Under the pieces are notes generated by a model that worked only from the letters and a program-made list of their open reading frames with translations, had not been told where the DNA came from and searched no databases. Of a DNA stretch of 64,000 bases, positions 11,309 through 20,944 are shown piece by piece. Source of the stretch: Acanthosepion lycidas (taxonomy: Eukaryota > Mollusca > Cephalopoda > Sepiida > Sepiidae). Numbering within the stretch: position 1 is the first letter of the stretch; the number at the start of each line of letters is the position of its first letter. Location: assembly GCA_963932145.1 (NCBI GenBank), contig OZ010600.1:51395657-51459656 (forward strand). Direction: 5' to 3'. The translations under genes and the position numbers were made by a program.

Positions 11309-11759
11309 CCGTAATTCCCAACATGGGGCGATTGTATTTTTAAGGGGTGGGATCAAGAATGAGTTATTAACAGTGATTTTTTTCTAGTGAGTCTGTGTGC
11401 GTATGAGTGTGTGTGAGAGTTAATATATACGTTGCATTATACAGTATACATACATAAAAATATTTGTATATATGTATGTATGTATGTACATGCGTAATTA
11501 CGTGTGTACTGTTAGTAGCACAATATTTTTTATAAATATTGTAAACTTCTAAAATTAAATGATAATACTATTGCATATATGCAGTCTCAAGTTCTTAAGG
11601 GAAGTTAAGTTAATGACCTCTTAGGATTCCTCCACCTGAATAGGAGTTCACCTTTTGAATAATAAGAATGGCATGTCACTGGTGGGATGGGGGTATCAGG
11701 GTTTTAGAGATGCTTAGGTGGGGCATGGCCAAAAAAAAAAAAAAGGTGAGGAACCGCTG
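11309..11759. mobile_element. hAT-type MITE with 8-bp TSD
   Basis: The octamer TTTTAGAC is present at 11301-11308 and again at 11760-11767. Between them the ends are CCGTAATTCCCAACATGGGG and (reverse complement of the right end) CAGCGGTTCCTCACC. These agree partially, as diverged hAT terminal repeats do. The interior has GGGGTGGGATCAAGAATGAG on the left and GGCATGGCC plus an A-run on the right. No transposase remains. Confidence 0.65.
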
Positions 11760-12074
11760 TTTTAGACATATGATTGAGCTCAGCAGAAATAGCATTGTTA
11801 TAGATTGTGGCAAAGAAGTTAAATTTAGTTTTTTATTTAGTTCCCAGTTTCGGCAAAATATTTAGTGAGCTGAACTCCCGAAAACCTCACCCCTATAATA
11901 CTGTGGATGATTTAGTAACTTTTTTTCTTTAATTTTAAGGTTTTCTTTCTTTTACCTGTTATTTTGCTTTTTCAGTTACTTAAGCCACACCGACTTCACA
12001 AGTAGAGTTGCTTAAGGTTTTTTTAGTCAAATTTGACTACAGTTCCTTATAAACTAGTTTCTTAGCAATAAGAA

Positions 12075-12135
12075 CATTACTTTTTAGACGGATGTAGTCC
12101 TTTTATAGGACGAAACACGTTACATAGATATTTTT
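12075..12135 (+). repeat. Penelope-type end with degenerate hammerhead-like core
   Basis: CGGATGTAGTCC, TTTTAT, AGGAC, then GAAA, CACGTTACATAG. The stem AGTCC/GGAC(T) is intact but the first block departs from CTGANGA at two positions. The downstream ACATAGA ... CTCAATTACCCA phrase recurs at 24762-24805, so both sites belong to one repeat family. Confidence 0.45.
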
Positions 12136-12276
12136 CTCCTTGACACTCAATTACCCAACAATGTTCTGTTATAAATATTTATGTATCATATTCTCCTGAG
12201 TTGTTTATAAAAAGAAAAAAAATTAAACTCCCCCCACCCACTACATGATTCGAATCAGCAAATGATTTTTCTTCTT

Positions 12277-12751
12277 TTATGTGACGTGTCCCTTCAGGAC
12301 GTAGGCGATCAAGGTCCTCCACATATTCCTTGTAGCTCTTAATAAGTTTTGTCTTTTTGTTATTTCTTCTAAACCCTGTTCTACCATCCAGTTTCTCAAG
12401 CTCATCAAGTATATTAAGCGCTGCTTTCCTCTCTCCTTCTTGCCTTCAATCTGTCCTGTGAGTATCAGATTTTCCAAGCCATCTTTCTGCATTATGTACC
12501 CTAGAAATTTCAACTGTCTTTTCCTGTTGTTAAATATAAGTTTCCTTTTTCTTTCCATTTTATCTAAAACTTCGTCGTTGCTCATAAGTTCGGTCCATGG
12601 TATCCTCAGCATCTTTCTGTAGAACCACATTTCTGTTGCTTCTCATTTTTGAAATTGCCCAGCATTTGCTGCCACGCAGGAGGACAGATATCATATAACA
12701 GTTCATTACTATTTTCTTTGTTTCGAACGAAATGTAGGTATCTTTGACCAT
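12277..12751 (-). pseudogene. Non-LTR retrotransposon reverse transcriptase, C-terminal fragment
   Basis: The minus-strand frame 12277-12630 reads FYRKMLRIPWTELMSNDEVL ... RKRQLKFLGYIMQKDGLENL ... LTGQIEGKKERGKQRL ... LLRATRNMWRTLIAYVLKGH. This is the conserved tail downstream of the RT domain in a large group of invertebrate LINEs (endonuclease-reverse transcriptase type). A second frame, 12560-12751, continues it N-terminally (LLRGSKCWAISKMR), so at least one frameshift occurs near 12620-12640. No RT catalytic motif is included. Related fragments lie at 8752 (minus) and 45126 (plus). Confidence 0.8.
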
Positions 12752-13220
12752 CCCAATACGTCAGAGGACGGAAAATATGACACGGATTCTTCTATTGATT
12801 TTCATAATTAGCATTAAAAAAAATCTGGAAAAATCATTAACTTTAATGGTTCTATTTGTAATATCTTGATGTAGGCTTTAATTTTGACATCCGATAAATT
12901 TTAACATTTTTTAAATTACATTTAACAATTTTGAACTTTTTATTTTTAATTTAAATTTAATTTTTTTATCCTTTAGTTTTAACAAAATTTTTTTAGGTAG
13001 CGAGAAAGATTTTGAAATTTCGATGGATTGAAAAAGATTATGAACTTCGGATATATCTTTCTTTGGTAATTTAAATAATTATGCAGGGGTATTGTCGTCA
13101 ATGCACCACTTAGGATTTCGAATGTTAATTTTCAAAGTTAAGTCTTTCTTTTTGGAATCCAGTTTTCCCTAACCCTGCTCATATATATGTAAGTAGATTT
13201 GTGTACTTGTAACCTTTGCG
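12752..13220. other. AT-rich spacer, no gene
   Basis: No coding or structural feature beyond T/A-rich sequence was seen. Confidence 0.5.
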
Positions 13221-13239
13221 TTATCTATCTATCTATCTA

Positions 13240-13280
<41 letters not shown>
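13221..13280. repeat. (TATC)n-(TA)n compound microsatellite
   Basis: Five ATCT steps pass directly into about 19 TA steps. Confidence 0.95.
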
Positions 13281-13282
<2 letters not shown>

Positions 13283-13560
13283 TGGACTCTCCCATCGTAT
13301 TCCACGTATGAGGGTCAAGCAGCTCAGTTCCTAGGAACCGACAGCCCAAATACCAGCACATATGATTCGATTATAGTGGTGTAGGCTTTGTGCAGAACTC
13401 ACTACACTTTTTGAGGGGCCGAATACAGAGTCCTGGTGCACTACGTGCCACAAGGTCCCCAAACAACCATCCGCGGGTTTTGAATTCAAAGTTGTCCTTC
13501 TTTTAGACCAGTTGCCGCCCATGGCTACAGAACCCAGTCTGTCCTCCTGTTTACCCGTGT
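13281..13560. repeat. GC-richer island bracketed by (TA)n arrays
   Basis: About 280 bp of balanced-composition DNA (GGTGGACTCTCCCATCG ... CTGTTTACCCGTGTATG) sits precisely between two TA arrays (13221-13280 and 13568-13619). The minus strand is open for about 75 codons (KQEDRLGSVAMGGNWSKRRT region) but matches no family I know. The contrast in base composition and the two flanking arrays suggest an inserted element of unknown class. Confidence 0.4.
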
Positions 13561-13563
13561 ATG

Positions 13564-13567
<4 letters not shown>

Positions 13568-13619
<52 letters not shown>
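13568..13619. repeat. (TA)n microsatellite
   Basis: About 26 TA steps directly after GTATGTATG. Confidence 0.95.
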
Positions 13620-13620
<1 letters not shown>

Positions 13621-13753
13621 TCGTGAAAATCAATAAGCAAACACGTCACGAGTTTCATATCCGAAATTTAAAAAATAAAAATATTAAAAAATAAAATTTA
13701 TTTCGAAAAAACAATGTTTTTAAAACTCAGAATAAGCTTAATCTTTTGCAACT

Positions 13754-14125
13754 GCGGGCCGTATTACGCTGATACACCGGTTCTCGTAAGATAACCGAAG
13801 TTAAGCAACGCCATTGCTGGTCAGTACCCAGACAGGTGACCGCTTGTGAATACCAGGTGCTATAAGCTTTGATGTCCCGGTAATGGAAAATGGCTCGGAA
13901 TTGAAAATCGGAAAACCGAGTTCTAATCCCAGTCGGGTTCGTTATTTTCACTTACGCGAAAATACCCTTGGGAAATGTATGAATCCACCTCTTCTCCCCT
14001 CAGCTATGGGTTAATTTGTATTAATAAAACATTATTATTTTCAAAAAAATTCTTACAAATTATCACTGGCTTTAAATAACCTGGAAATTGCTGATAAGTC
14101 TTAAAAAAAATAAATCAATACGTAA
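13754..14125 (+). mobile_element. Chimeric 5S rRNA/tRNA-derived SINE, full-length copy
   Basis: The first 117 bases align by eye with a 5S rRNA gene: GCGGGCCGTATTACGCTGAT, then AACCGAAGTTAAGCAACG, then GGTCAGTACCCAGACAGGTG, then GAATACCAGGTGCTATAAGC, matching the 5S internal control region and 3' end. It is followed at 13871-13945 by a tRNA-like part (GGTAATGGAAAATGGCTCGG; B box GAGTTCTAATCCC). A body (CTTGGGAAATGTATGAATCC) and a tail (CTGGCTTTAAATAACCTGG ... AAAAAAAATAAATCAAT) complete the copy. 5S-tRNA chimeras are known in vertebrate Deu-SINEs such as AmnSINE1; here the same architecture is seen in sequence. It is not a functional 5S gene. Confidence 0.8.
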
Positions 14126-14812
14126 CTGCAACAGTTTTGCCCATCAAATAACGGAATTAAAAGACTAGGATTCTACATTTTCCTTTGCAGATAATATTTT
14201 TCGTAATTCATGCATCAGCTGTTCACAAGACGCACATAAATTTAAACGGATTTCCATCACATATGTCTAAGCTGATTCAATGTTTTGAATTTAGATGATA
14301 AAAAGCAGACATGCACTGTAAACTGTAAATTTTAAACTATATTTTATATAAAAAGTAATTTTTTTTCAAAATTGTGTATTTATTAAATTAAGTAATTTTT
14401 TTCAAATATTAATTTCTTTATCGGCAATTTTATTTCTAAAAGATATTTAATTAGAGAGTTTAATTTTTTTCTGTTGGTAGGCATCTATCATACCATAATC
14501 AAATTTAATTTCGGACGACAAATTTAACACTACGATGAAGTACGCAATTGATTTATTCTATTTTTCTGCAATAAAAACGAAAATTAAAACTTCAAATAAA
14601 GTATTTAAATTATTGCAATAAGTTTTTAAAATCTTTTATAAAAATATCCATGATCATTGTAACTATTTATAATGTTTTTGCTATCTAGTCTAGTCAAGCA
14701 AAATCTAAATTATAAAATATAAATCATAATAAAAATTATAGCATTTTATGCGGGAATTAGGGTTATCCATGCGAAATGAATGATTTTGTTTTACGTCTCA
14801 TCCACCATTTCC
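14126..14812. other. AT-rich spacer, no gene
   Basis: TAAATTT-rich DNA without recognised coding or repeat structure. Confidence 0.5.
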
Positions 14813-14814
14813 AG

Positions 14815-15135
14815 GTTTTTCTGGCTTTAATTAAGACATAAAATATTTTTAGATTGCAAAAATTTTGGGGGAGATTAATAATGGTTTACTAAGACAAGGC
14901 CTAGAAATTAACCCATAGCTGGGGGGAGAAGGGGTGAATGCATACCTTTCCCAAGAATATTTAAGCGTAAGTGAATATAATGAACCTGACTGAGATTAGA
15001 ACTCGGTTCTCCGATTTCCAATTCCGAGCCGTTATCCACTATACTATCCACACATCCAAGTTTACAGCACCTGGTATTACCAAGCGGTCACCCATCTAGT
15101 TACTAACCAGGCTCGACGTTGCTTAATTTCTGAGA
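14815..15135 (-). mobile_element. Chimeric 5S/tRNA SINE, minus strand
   Basis: Read on the minus strand: 5S-like GTTAAGCAACG-type start (broken near 15130), CTAGATGGGTGACCGCTTGG, ACCAGGTGCTGTAAACTTGG, a tRNA-like head, B box GAGTTCTAATCTC, the CCCAAGGGTATTT-like body (AAATATTCTTGGGAAAGG) and the TTTAAATAACC-like tail near 14820. The first half of the 5S region is missing. Confidence 0.75.
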
Positions 15136-15489
15136 AATATAAAAGGCACCTAGCTTACATTCTAGTCATAACGTAACGTGTTTTTTGTGGTCCAAATTAA
15201 CGGACATGACTGATAAATATATTATTACAAATATATATTATCTAAATATTATTATTATTATTATTATTAAATATACTATTATTATATAACCTGTTTGCAA
15301 AGGCTAAAAAGTAATTTTTATTGGCATTTTCTTGCAATTAAAACTAAAATTAAGACTTTAAGGATTTTAAAGATCCTTAAAGAAGATATTTAAATTATTA
15401 CAATATTTATAAAATCCATAATTCTTCCATTAATTTTTCATATTTTTATATTATTTCTGATGAACAACATATAAATTAATTACACAACC

Positions 15490-16108
15490 AATTATGCAGC
15501 ACTTATTTGGATTAACTGCGTTACTTAGAACGATGTAAAAAAAAAAGAGTCTTAGTTGGCATAATATAAGTGACAGGTGGTTATGAAAAGGTACTGTTGA
15601 TTACTTATGGTCAATTTGTTTAAATAATGCACTGACTATTGTTTGTGTTATGCGGCAATAATTGTAAGTAAAATGATACACTAAAATAAGTAGCCAGGTA
15701 CTCGTTTTAGGTTCTCTGAATATTGGCACAAAAATAAAATAAAATAAAATAAAGATACTTAATTTGTATATTTAATTTTTAAAATAATTTGTTTTGTCAT
15801 TCATTTCCAATCTGTTTTTTGCGATATTTATAAAATAAATCGTATCTTATTCACGGCTTTTAAAAAATCGCAACAAATTATGCAGCACTTATTTTGATTA
15901 AAAGCGTTACTTAGAACGATTACTTTGCTACTTCTGTAAATGTAATTGTCTTAGTCGGCAATAATACAAGTGACTGATGGTTATGAAAAGGCACTGTTGA
16001 CTATTTACGGTTAATTTGTTTAAATAATGCATGTAATAATTGTAAGTAAAATGATGCACTAAAATAAGTAACCAAGTAATCCTTTTAAGTCCTTTGAATA
16101 TCGGTGCC
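15490..16108 (+). repeat. Direct duplication of a ~230-bp segment, period 386 bp
   Basis: GCAGCACTTATTT begins at 15496 and again at 15882 (386 bp apart). Both are followed by GCGTTACTTAGAACGAT, GTCTTAGT.GGCA, GGTTATGAAAAGG.ACTGTTGA, TTTGTTTAAATAATGCA and TAATTGTAAGTAAAATGAT. The second copy has a small deletion where the first reads CTGACTATTGTTTGTG. Neither copy is coding. A local tandem duplication explains it; a dispersed repeat cannot be excluded. Confidence 0.75.
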
Positions 16109-16125
16109 TATGAATTATACAATTT

Positions 16126-16262
16126 TACGCAAGGTAGTGCAACGGTTAGCGGCTCTGGAAAAGTCGAGTTCGAATTCCGGCAGAATACGGTACGTTCACT
16201 TTCGGAATATTATCATTAGGAAAGGCATGAATCCACCTTTCCTCTACTCTGCTTTTCGGCTA
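16126..16262 (+). mobile_element. tRNA-derived SINE fragment, no 5S head
   Basis: GGTAGTGCAACGGTTAGCGG (A-box-like) and GAGTTCGAATTCCGGC (good B box) lie 32 bp apart, as in a tRNA. A body (GGAAAGGCATGAATCCACC) follows that is shared with the chimeric SINE. No 5S-like sequence precedes it. Confidence 0.65.
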
Positions 16263-16344
16263 TTATTTAAATAGTAAAGTAAACTGAACTCTTTCATCAT
16301 AGTTGGCATCTAATCTTGAGATGATGACTATAAAAACACCCATC

Positions 16345-16998
16345 CACTCGTGGTGATGTATCTACGATTACCGAAGTTAAGCAATGTCGAGTCTGTTCAG
16401 TACCTAGATGGGTAACCGCTTGGGAATACCAGGTGCTGTATACTTGGATGTGTGGGTGGTGTAATGGATAATGTCTCGGAATTGTTAATTGAAGAGCCGA
16501 GTTTCAATTCCATTTGGGTTTGTTATATTCACACGCGAAAATATCCTTGGGAAAGGTATGCATCAACATCTTCTTGCACCGTCTATGGGTTAAGATTTGT
16601 ATGACTAAAACCATTATTATCCATTATTATCTCTAAACAAATGTCTATTTAGATTTCGGCATTAAATAACCCATAGAGGTGTTGATATGCCACTAAAGAA
16701 AAATATTTTAAGCTTGGATGTGCGGCTGGTGTAATGGATAATGACTCGGAATTCTTAATCAGAGAGCTGAGTTTCAATTCCATTTGAGTTCGTTATAATC
16801 ACTTACTACAAATACCTTTGCGAAAGGTATGAATTCACATCGTCTCTCTCCAACTATGATTTAATTATTAAAACCTGTATCAGTAAATCATTATTACCTA
16901 AATTTAAAAAAATTCTTACAATCTAAAAATAATTTCTGACTTTAAATAATCTGCAAAGTGTTGATAAGCCGTAAAAAAACGAATCAATCAACCAATCT
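16345..16998 (+). mobile_element. Chimeric 5S/tRNA SINE followed by a second head-less copy
   Basis: 5S-like part 16365-16445 (CGAAGTTAAGCAATGTCGAG, CAGTACCTAGATGGGTAACC, TACCAGGTGCTGTA), then tRNA-like GGTGGTGTAATGGATAATG and B box GAGTTTCAATTCC. A second tRNA-like start (CTTGGATGTGCGGCTGGTGT) appears at 16714, with its own body and a complete tail (CTGACTTTAAATAATCTGC ... GAATCAATCAACCAAT) ending near 16998. So two copies sit head to tail, the second without its 5S part. Confidence 0.75.
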
Positions 16999-17288
16999 CG
17001 AGTCACATGTTGCGCAATCTTCTGTAGTCGAAGACATAGGCTACCTTTTGTAAGCATATTTTGCGGGTTTTGTGTGTAAAATATGATAGATGTATCGAGT
17101 CTATATTCTTAGATATGAACAAGAACACATTGCGACATATTTTGCACGTTCCAAAGTAACAGACATGCGAATGTGTATGTTTTTTGCATGTCTCTAATTT
17201 TTTCAAATATGTACATATGAATATATAAATATAAGAGTAAAAAATATTAACTAAATCCGACAGAATGATCAAGAGACAAATAGGGAAT

Positions 17289-17420
17289 ATTTATAAATTT
17301 GACATATTTCGTTGTTTATTTAACTTCATCGGAATGGAAATCTGGAGGGCAATGGTACGGAGTTCGAACTCCGAACCTTTCCACTGATGAAACTAAATAA
17401 ATGAACGTCAAATTTATGAT
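17289..17420. repeat. Foldback element with hammerhead-like strand
   Basis: Left arm ATTTATAAATTTGACATATT ... TTCATCGGAATGG and right arm CCACTGATGAAAC ... GTCAAATTTATGAT are imperfect inverted repeats. The centre has AGTTCGAACT. On the minus strand, CCGATGA (17326-17332), GTT/AAC stem, GAAA (17307-17310), TAT, GTC repeat the hammerhead-like order seen elsewhere, but helix I is weak. Confidence 0.5.
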
Positions 17421-17459
17421 TTTCTACTTGTTCTTTATAAAAATTAATAAATATATTAT

Positions 17460-17660
17460 AGTTAGATATTGATATGAAGATAGATCAATAAGTGTGTAGC
17501 CTTAATTTCGATCTGAGATTTTCACCACATAATGTTAGATCAACGTGGTTAACGTTCACCACTAAATTAGGTCTTTGACAAGGCGAAAGATTATGTAAGG
17601 AAATAAATATTTGTTGTGTAAAATAAATACTCTTTCATCATTAACCTACACTTACTCACG
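17460..17660 (+). repeat. Dispersed repeat, copy 1
   Basis: It shares the order GATAGAT.A.TAAGT.TGT, ATTTTC, ACTAAATTA.GT, TTGACAAGG and TTTTTCATCATTA with 23510-23745. Both copies are followed by (TA)n within 100 bp. Family unknown. Confidence 0.4.
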
Positions 17661-17671
17661 CATAAACAAAA

Positions 17672-17677
<6 letters not shown>

Positions 17678-17738
<61 letters not shown>
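17678..17738. repeat. (TA)n-(TG)n compound microsatellite
   Basis: About 12 TA steps pass into about 18 TG steps. Confidence 0.95.
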
Positions 17739-17742
<4 letters not shown>

Positions 17743-17802
17743 ATTTCCAGATAGCGTGTATCTCTGAAGGAACAAAAAAATGAATAAAAATAGAAAAGAG
17801 GA

Positions 17803-17909
17803 AAAACTATTCTTAGCCGACGCGTTTCGTCCTCTGAGGGAATTTATCAAGGGACTTAGCCTTGATAAAATCCTTCAGAGGACGAAACGCGTTGGCTAAG
17901 AATAGTTTT
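17803..17909. mobile_element. Palindromic Penelope-type end
   Basis: Arms 17803-17852 and 17860-17909 (AAAACTATTCTTAGCC ... GGCTAAGAATAGTTTT) are close inverted copies around the 7-nt loop GACTTAG. Each arm carries GGACGAAACGCGT. This is the foldback form of the repeat whose single strand can be drawn as a hammerhead. Confidence 0.6.
17855..17900 (+). ncRNA. Hammerhead-ribozyme-like motif, core mutated
   Basis: In order: CTTAGCC (17855-17861), TTGATAA, ATCC-TTCAGA-GGAC, GAAA (17884-17887), CGC, GTT, GGCTAAG (17894-17900). CTTAGCC and GGCTAAG pair over 7 bp as helix I. GAAA and a GUH cleavage triplet are in place. Helix III would be a single C-G pair with a 2-nt loop, as in minimal hammerheads. 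The first core block reads TTGATAA where CUGANGA is required (C3 and G8 changed), and an extra A precedes helix II. So it is probably an inactive relic. Confidence 0.4.
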
Positions 17910-17922
17910 ATATATATAAATA

Positions 17923-18303
<381 letters not shown>

Positions 18304-18448
18304 ATCCTTACTCTGTCCTGGACATTGAGTTCTATCTGGATTCTATTCTCTTGGATTTAGTGTTTATACAAATATATATGTATGTGTATGTATGTATGTA
18401 TATATATTTATATATTTTGCATATGTATTTGTATATTTACCACTAATA

Positions 18449-18451
<3 letters not shown>

Positions 18452-18532
<81 letters not shown>
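18452..18532. repeat. (TC)n-(TA)n compound microsatellite
   Basis: About 16 TC steps pass into about 25 TA steps. Confidence 0.95.
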
Positions 18533-18536
<4 letters not shown>

Positions 18537-18569
18537 TAACTCTTATTTAGTTTTCCAGCACTCTTATAT

Positions 18570-19330
18570 TTTTCCGTTTAGTGGGCTGGAAAAGCTAAAT
18601 AAAAAAATTAATCAAATTTCCCTTGTCTGTCATATTCAACGAAACATGTGTAATAAAAAGGTTGCTGCCCACATATACATTATGCGTGTGTGTCTATGCA
18701 TTTAGATGCGTATTTGGCCAAACGTTCTTTTTAATAATAAAACTGACAGGGTACTTTTGTTTATTTATTTGTTTTACTTATATGCCTAAAAGTATCTTCT
18801 TTTCTGGACTTAATGTAAAAATTGAATAAAAGTTTAAACCACCATGGAATTATATCAACTACAATACACAACACACTGGTCGAAACCACTGCAACACTGG
18901 CCTTCAACTGCAAAAAGCGTTTTAAAAACAGCCGGAAGCCCTTATTATACAATCAAAAAACCAATCCTTAATAACATTAACTATGAACACGGCCACAGTG
19001 TACTGGCCGTGTTTGGAAATTAAGAATAAATCTACATTCAAAGACGATCATAAAAAATATCTCTGGAAATGGCTGAAAGTTTGACTGAAAAAATTCGGAT
19101 CCAATAAAAGTTTGTTGGGGAAATTTTACATTCATTGAGTCGAGAAAAGAAAATACTTGAACGCATACAAGAAAAACAATAAAAAAAAAACTAAAATAGC
19201 ACCCTGAGAGTCTTCTTGTTCAACGAAACATGCACACATACACTCACACACACACACACACGTGTGTGTATATATATATGTGTGTGTGTGTGAGTTAACA
19301 AACCGTTCCAATAATTCATTCCTCAAAATA
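18570..19330. repeat. Two related repeat ends of unknown family
   Basis: AATAAAAAAATTAATCAAATTTCCCTTGTCTGTCATATTCAACGAAACATG-like sequence (18598-18650, by position) recurs in altered form at 19139-19235 and 33277-33352. All three have a CTTGT.G.TCAT/TTCAACGAAACATG-type core. They are probably ends of one element family. No protein was recognised between them; a CA/TG run lies at 19240-19290. Confidence 0.35.
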
Positions 19331-19549
19331 TTGTACATCGATGCTAAATTTTAATTTCACCAATTAAAATGATAGCCGGCTGATTGTTGTGGACAAGAAA
19401 TAAATAAGTGGCTGCAATAATTATTAACTTGTTTTTTTTTTTCGTGATAACTATTGGACACTAATTAATATATTAAAATTAAATCTTGTCCACGAAATTC
19501 ATACGGTTATCCACACACACACACACATATATATTATAATATTATATAT

Positions 19550-19642
19550 ATTCATGAATCATTCATACAAAAAACAAATATAGCGGTTAATGATTTAAAT
19601 CATTAACCTCTATATTTGTTTTTGTATGAATGATTCATGAAT
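19550..19642. repeat. Zero-loop palindrome, 46-bp arms
   Basis: ATTCATGAATCATTCATAC ... GGTTAATGATTT meets its reverse complement AAATCATTAACC ... GATTCATGAAT at 19596/19597. By eye there is one extra base in the left arm and one mismatch. No loop separates the arms. Confidence 0.8.
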
Positions 19643-19832
19643 TTATAAATTATAATTGCACCTTTTAATTGAAATATATATATATACTCACACATCTATA
19701 TACGCGCGCACACACACATTATCTCTCTCTCTCTCTCCCGATATATATAGGAATGGATTTTTCATTTTATTAATCAGATAAAAAAAATAACCTTTAATAA
19801 AGTTTAAACCGACATGTAAAAATAAACTTTAA

Positions 19833-19833
<1 letters not shown>

Positions 19834-19873
<40 letters not shown>

Positions 19874-19897
19874 TATTATTATTATTATTATTATTAT
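19834..19897. repeat. (TAA)n/(TTA)n perfect inverted trinucleotide repeat
   Basis: About 11 AAT steps switch directly to about 10 ATT steps, making a self-complementary microsatellite. Confidence 0.9.
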
Positions 19898-19992
19898 TAA
19901 TACGTGTGCGTGTGTATATATAGTTATGGCTTGCATAAACTTGTATAAACTGTACCTTCAAAATATGTGAGTGAATGACAAAAGGGAAAACG

Positions 19993-20039
19993 TATTTGTG
20001 ACGCGTTTCCTTCCTAGAAGAAACCTCTTCAGACAAATA
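19993..20039 (-). ncRNA. Hammerhead-ribozyme-like motif, best copy
   Basis: On the minus strand: TATTTGT (20039-20033), CTGAAGA (20032-20026), a 16-nt segment, GAAA (20009-20006), CGC, GTC (20002-20000), ACAAATA (19999-19993). TATTTGT and ACAAATA pair over 7 bp as helix I. CTGAAGA fits CUGANGA exactly, GAAA is exact and GUC is the preferred cleavage triplet. Helix III would be one C-G pair with a 2-nt loop. The weakness is helix II: GGTTTCTTCTAGGAAG pairs poorly next to the core (CTTC/GAAG can pair only deeper in). Activity is untested. Confidence 0.45.
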
Positions 20040-20750
20040 ACAATTTTATTGCTAGAATCAATCTTATACATAAAAAGGGGTACTGTGAGAATATAATAAA
20101 TGCTGGTTACTGTTAACATGGAAAAATTAAAGTTATAGACAAATACTTTTTTGAAAAGACTTTTTTGAAAAGTTTGACTAAAAGAAGTTATAATTTTTTT
20201 GGATTAATGAAACATTTTATACAAATTCAAATAGATCATTAAGGTGTCAAAGTTCATTACAAAGTGGAAAATGCTCTCTGACAGACAAAACGGCCTACTT
20301 GTTTCGGATGATAATGGTTTTCATTCCGGTGCTTCCGGTCACTGTACAAACTTAAGTATTATTTAATAAAAACGAGAAATTTGATTGCAGGTTTTTCCAA
20401 TGAAAACAGATCCTTCCTCCTTGGGAGCTTGGTGCAACAGAATCATTCTTTCCCATTATCCCCCTATTCGCCGGGATGCCGGACAAAGTTAAAGTAATTA
20501 AGTCTTTATTCGATAAATTAAAAAAAAAAAAAAAAAGAAAAGAAAAAAGAAAAGAAAAGGTTTCGCTCGTTAAATAATAAATTATATTTTTACCCGGATG
20601 AACCGTATTATCTTGATATTCTGAAGGGTTGTATATGCTAAAAATGGAATGATGTAAATATGACCACATTTACCTAAATTTTGGTGATGAAGAATTATTA
20701 TTATTATTATTATTAATGCTTTACTATTCGAACGGGCTTTCTGATCTTTA
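20040..20750. other. AT-rich DNA, no gene
   Basis: Contains an A/G run at 20519-20560 and an ATT run at 20696-20713. The minus-strand open frame over it is low-complexity. Confidence 0.5.
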
Positions 20751-20751
20751 T

Positions 20752-20815
20752 TGTCATACTGACATCGTTTCGGTCGTTTATAGTACCCTCGGGCTTTCTT
20801 CGCGACTGGATTAAG
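20752..20815 (-). repeat. Penelope-type end fragment
   Basis: The minus strand reads CGAAGAAAGCCCGAGGG ... CGACCGAAACGATGTCAGTA. This is the GAAGAA-stem-CCGAAACG.TGT pattern of the 1564 and 58811 copies. Core block 1 is damaged. Confidence 0.45.
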
Positions 20816-20944
20816 CCTAATAGATTAAAATGTCGATTTAAAACTAAATCTGATTCACAGTTGTAAATTCGATCCCTAGGTCTGGTACTGTTGAAAAGTC
20901 ACATTAACTGGTTCAATGTAAGAAATGGACAAGATTGATTGATT

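Noticed and set aside
13754..13870. Functional 5S rRNA gene
   Set aside because: It has many differences from 5S rRNA and is fused to a tRNA-like unit and SINE tail; several truncated copies share the fusion.
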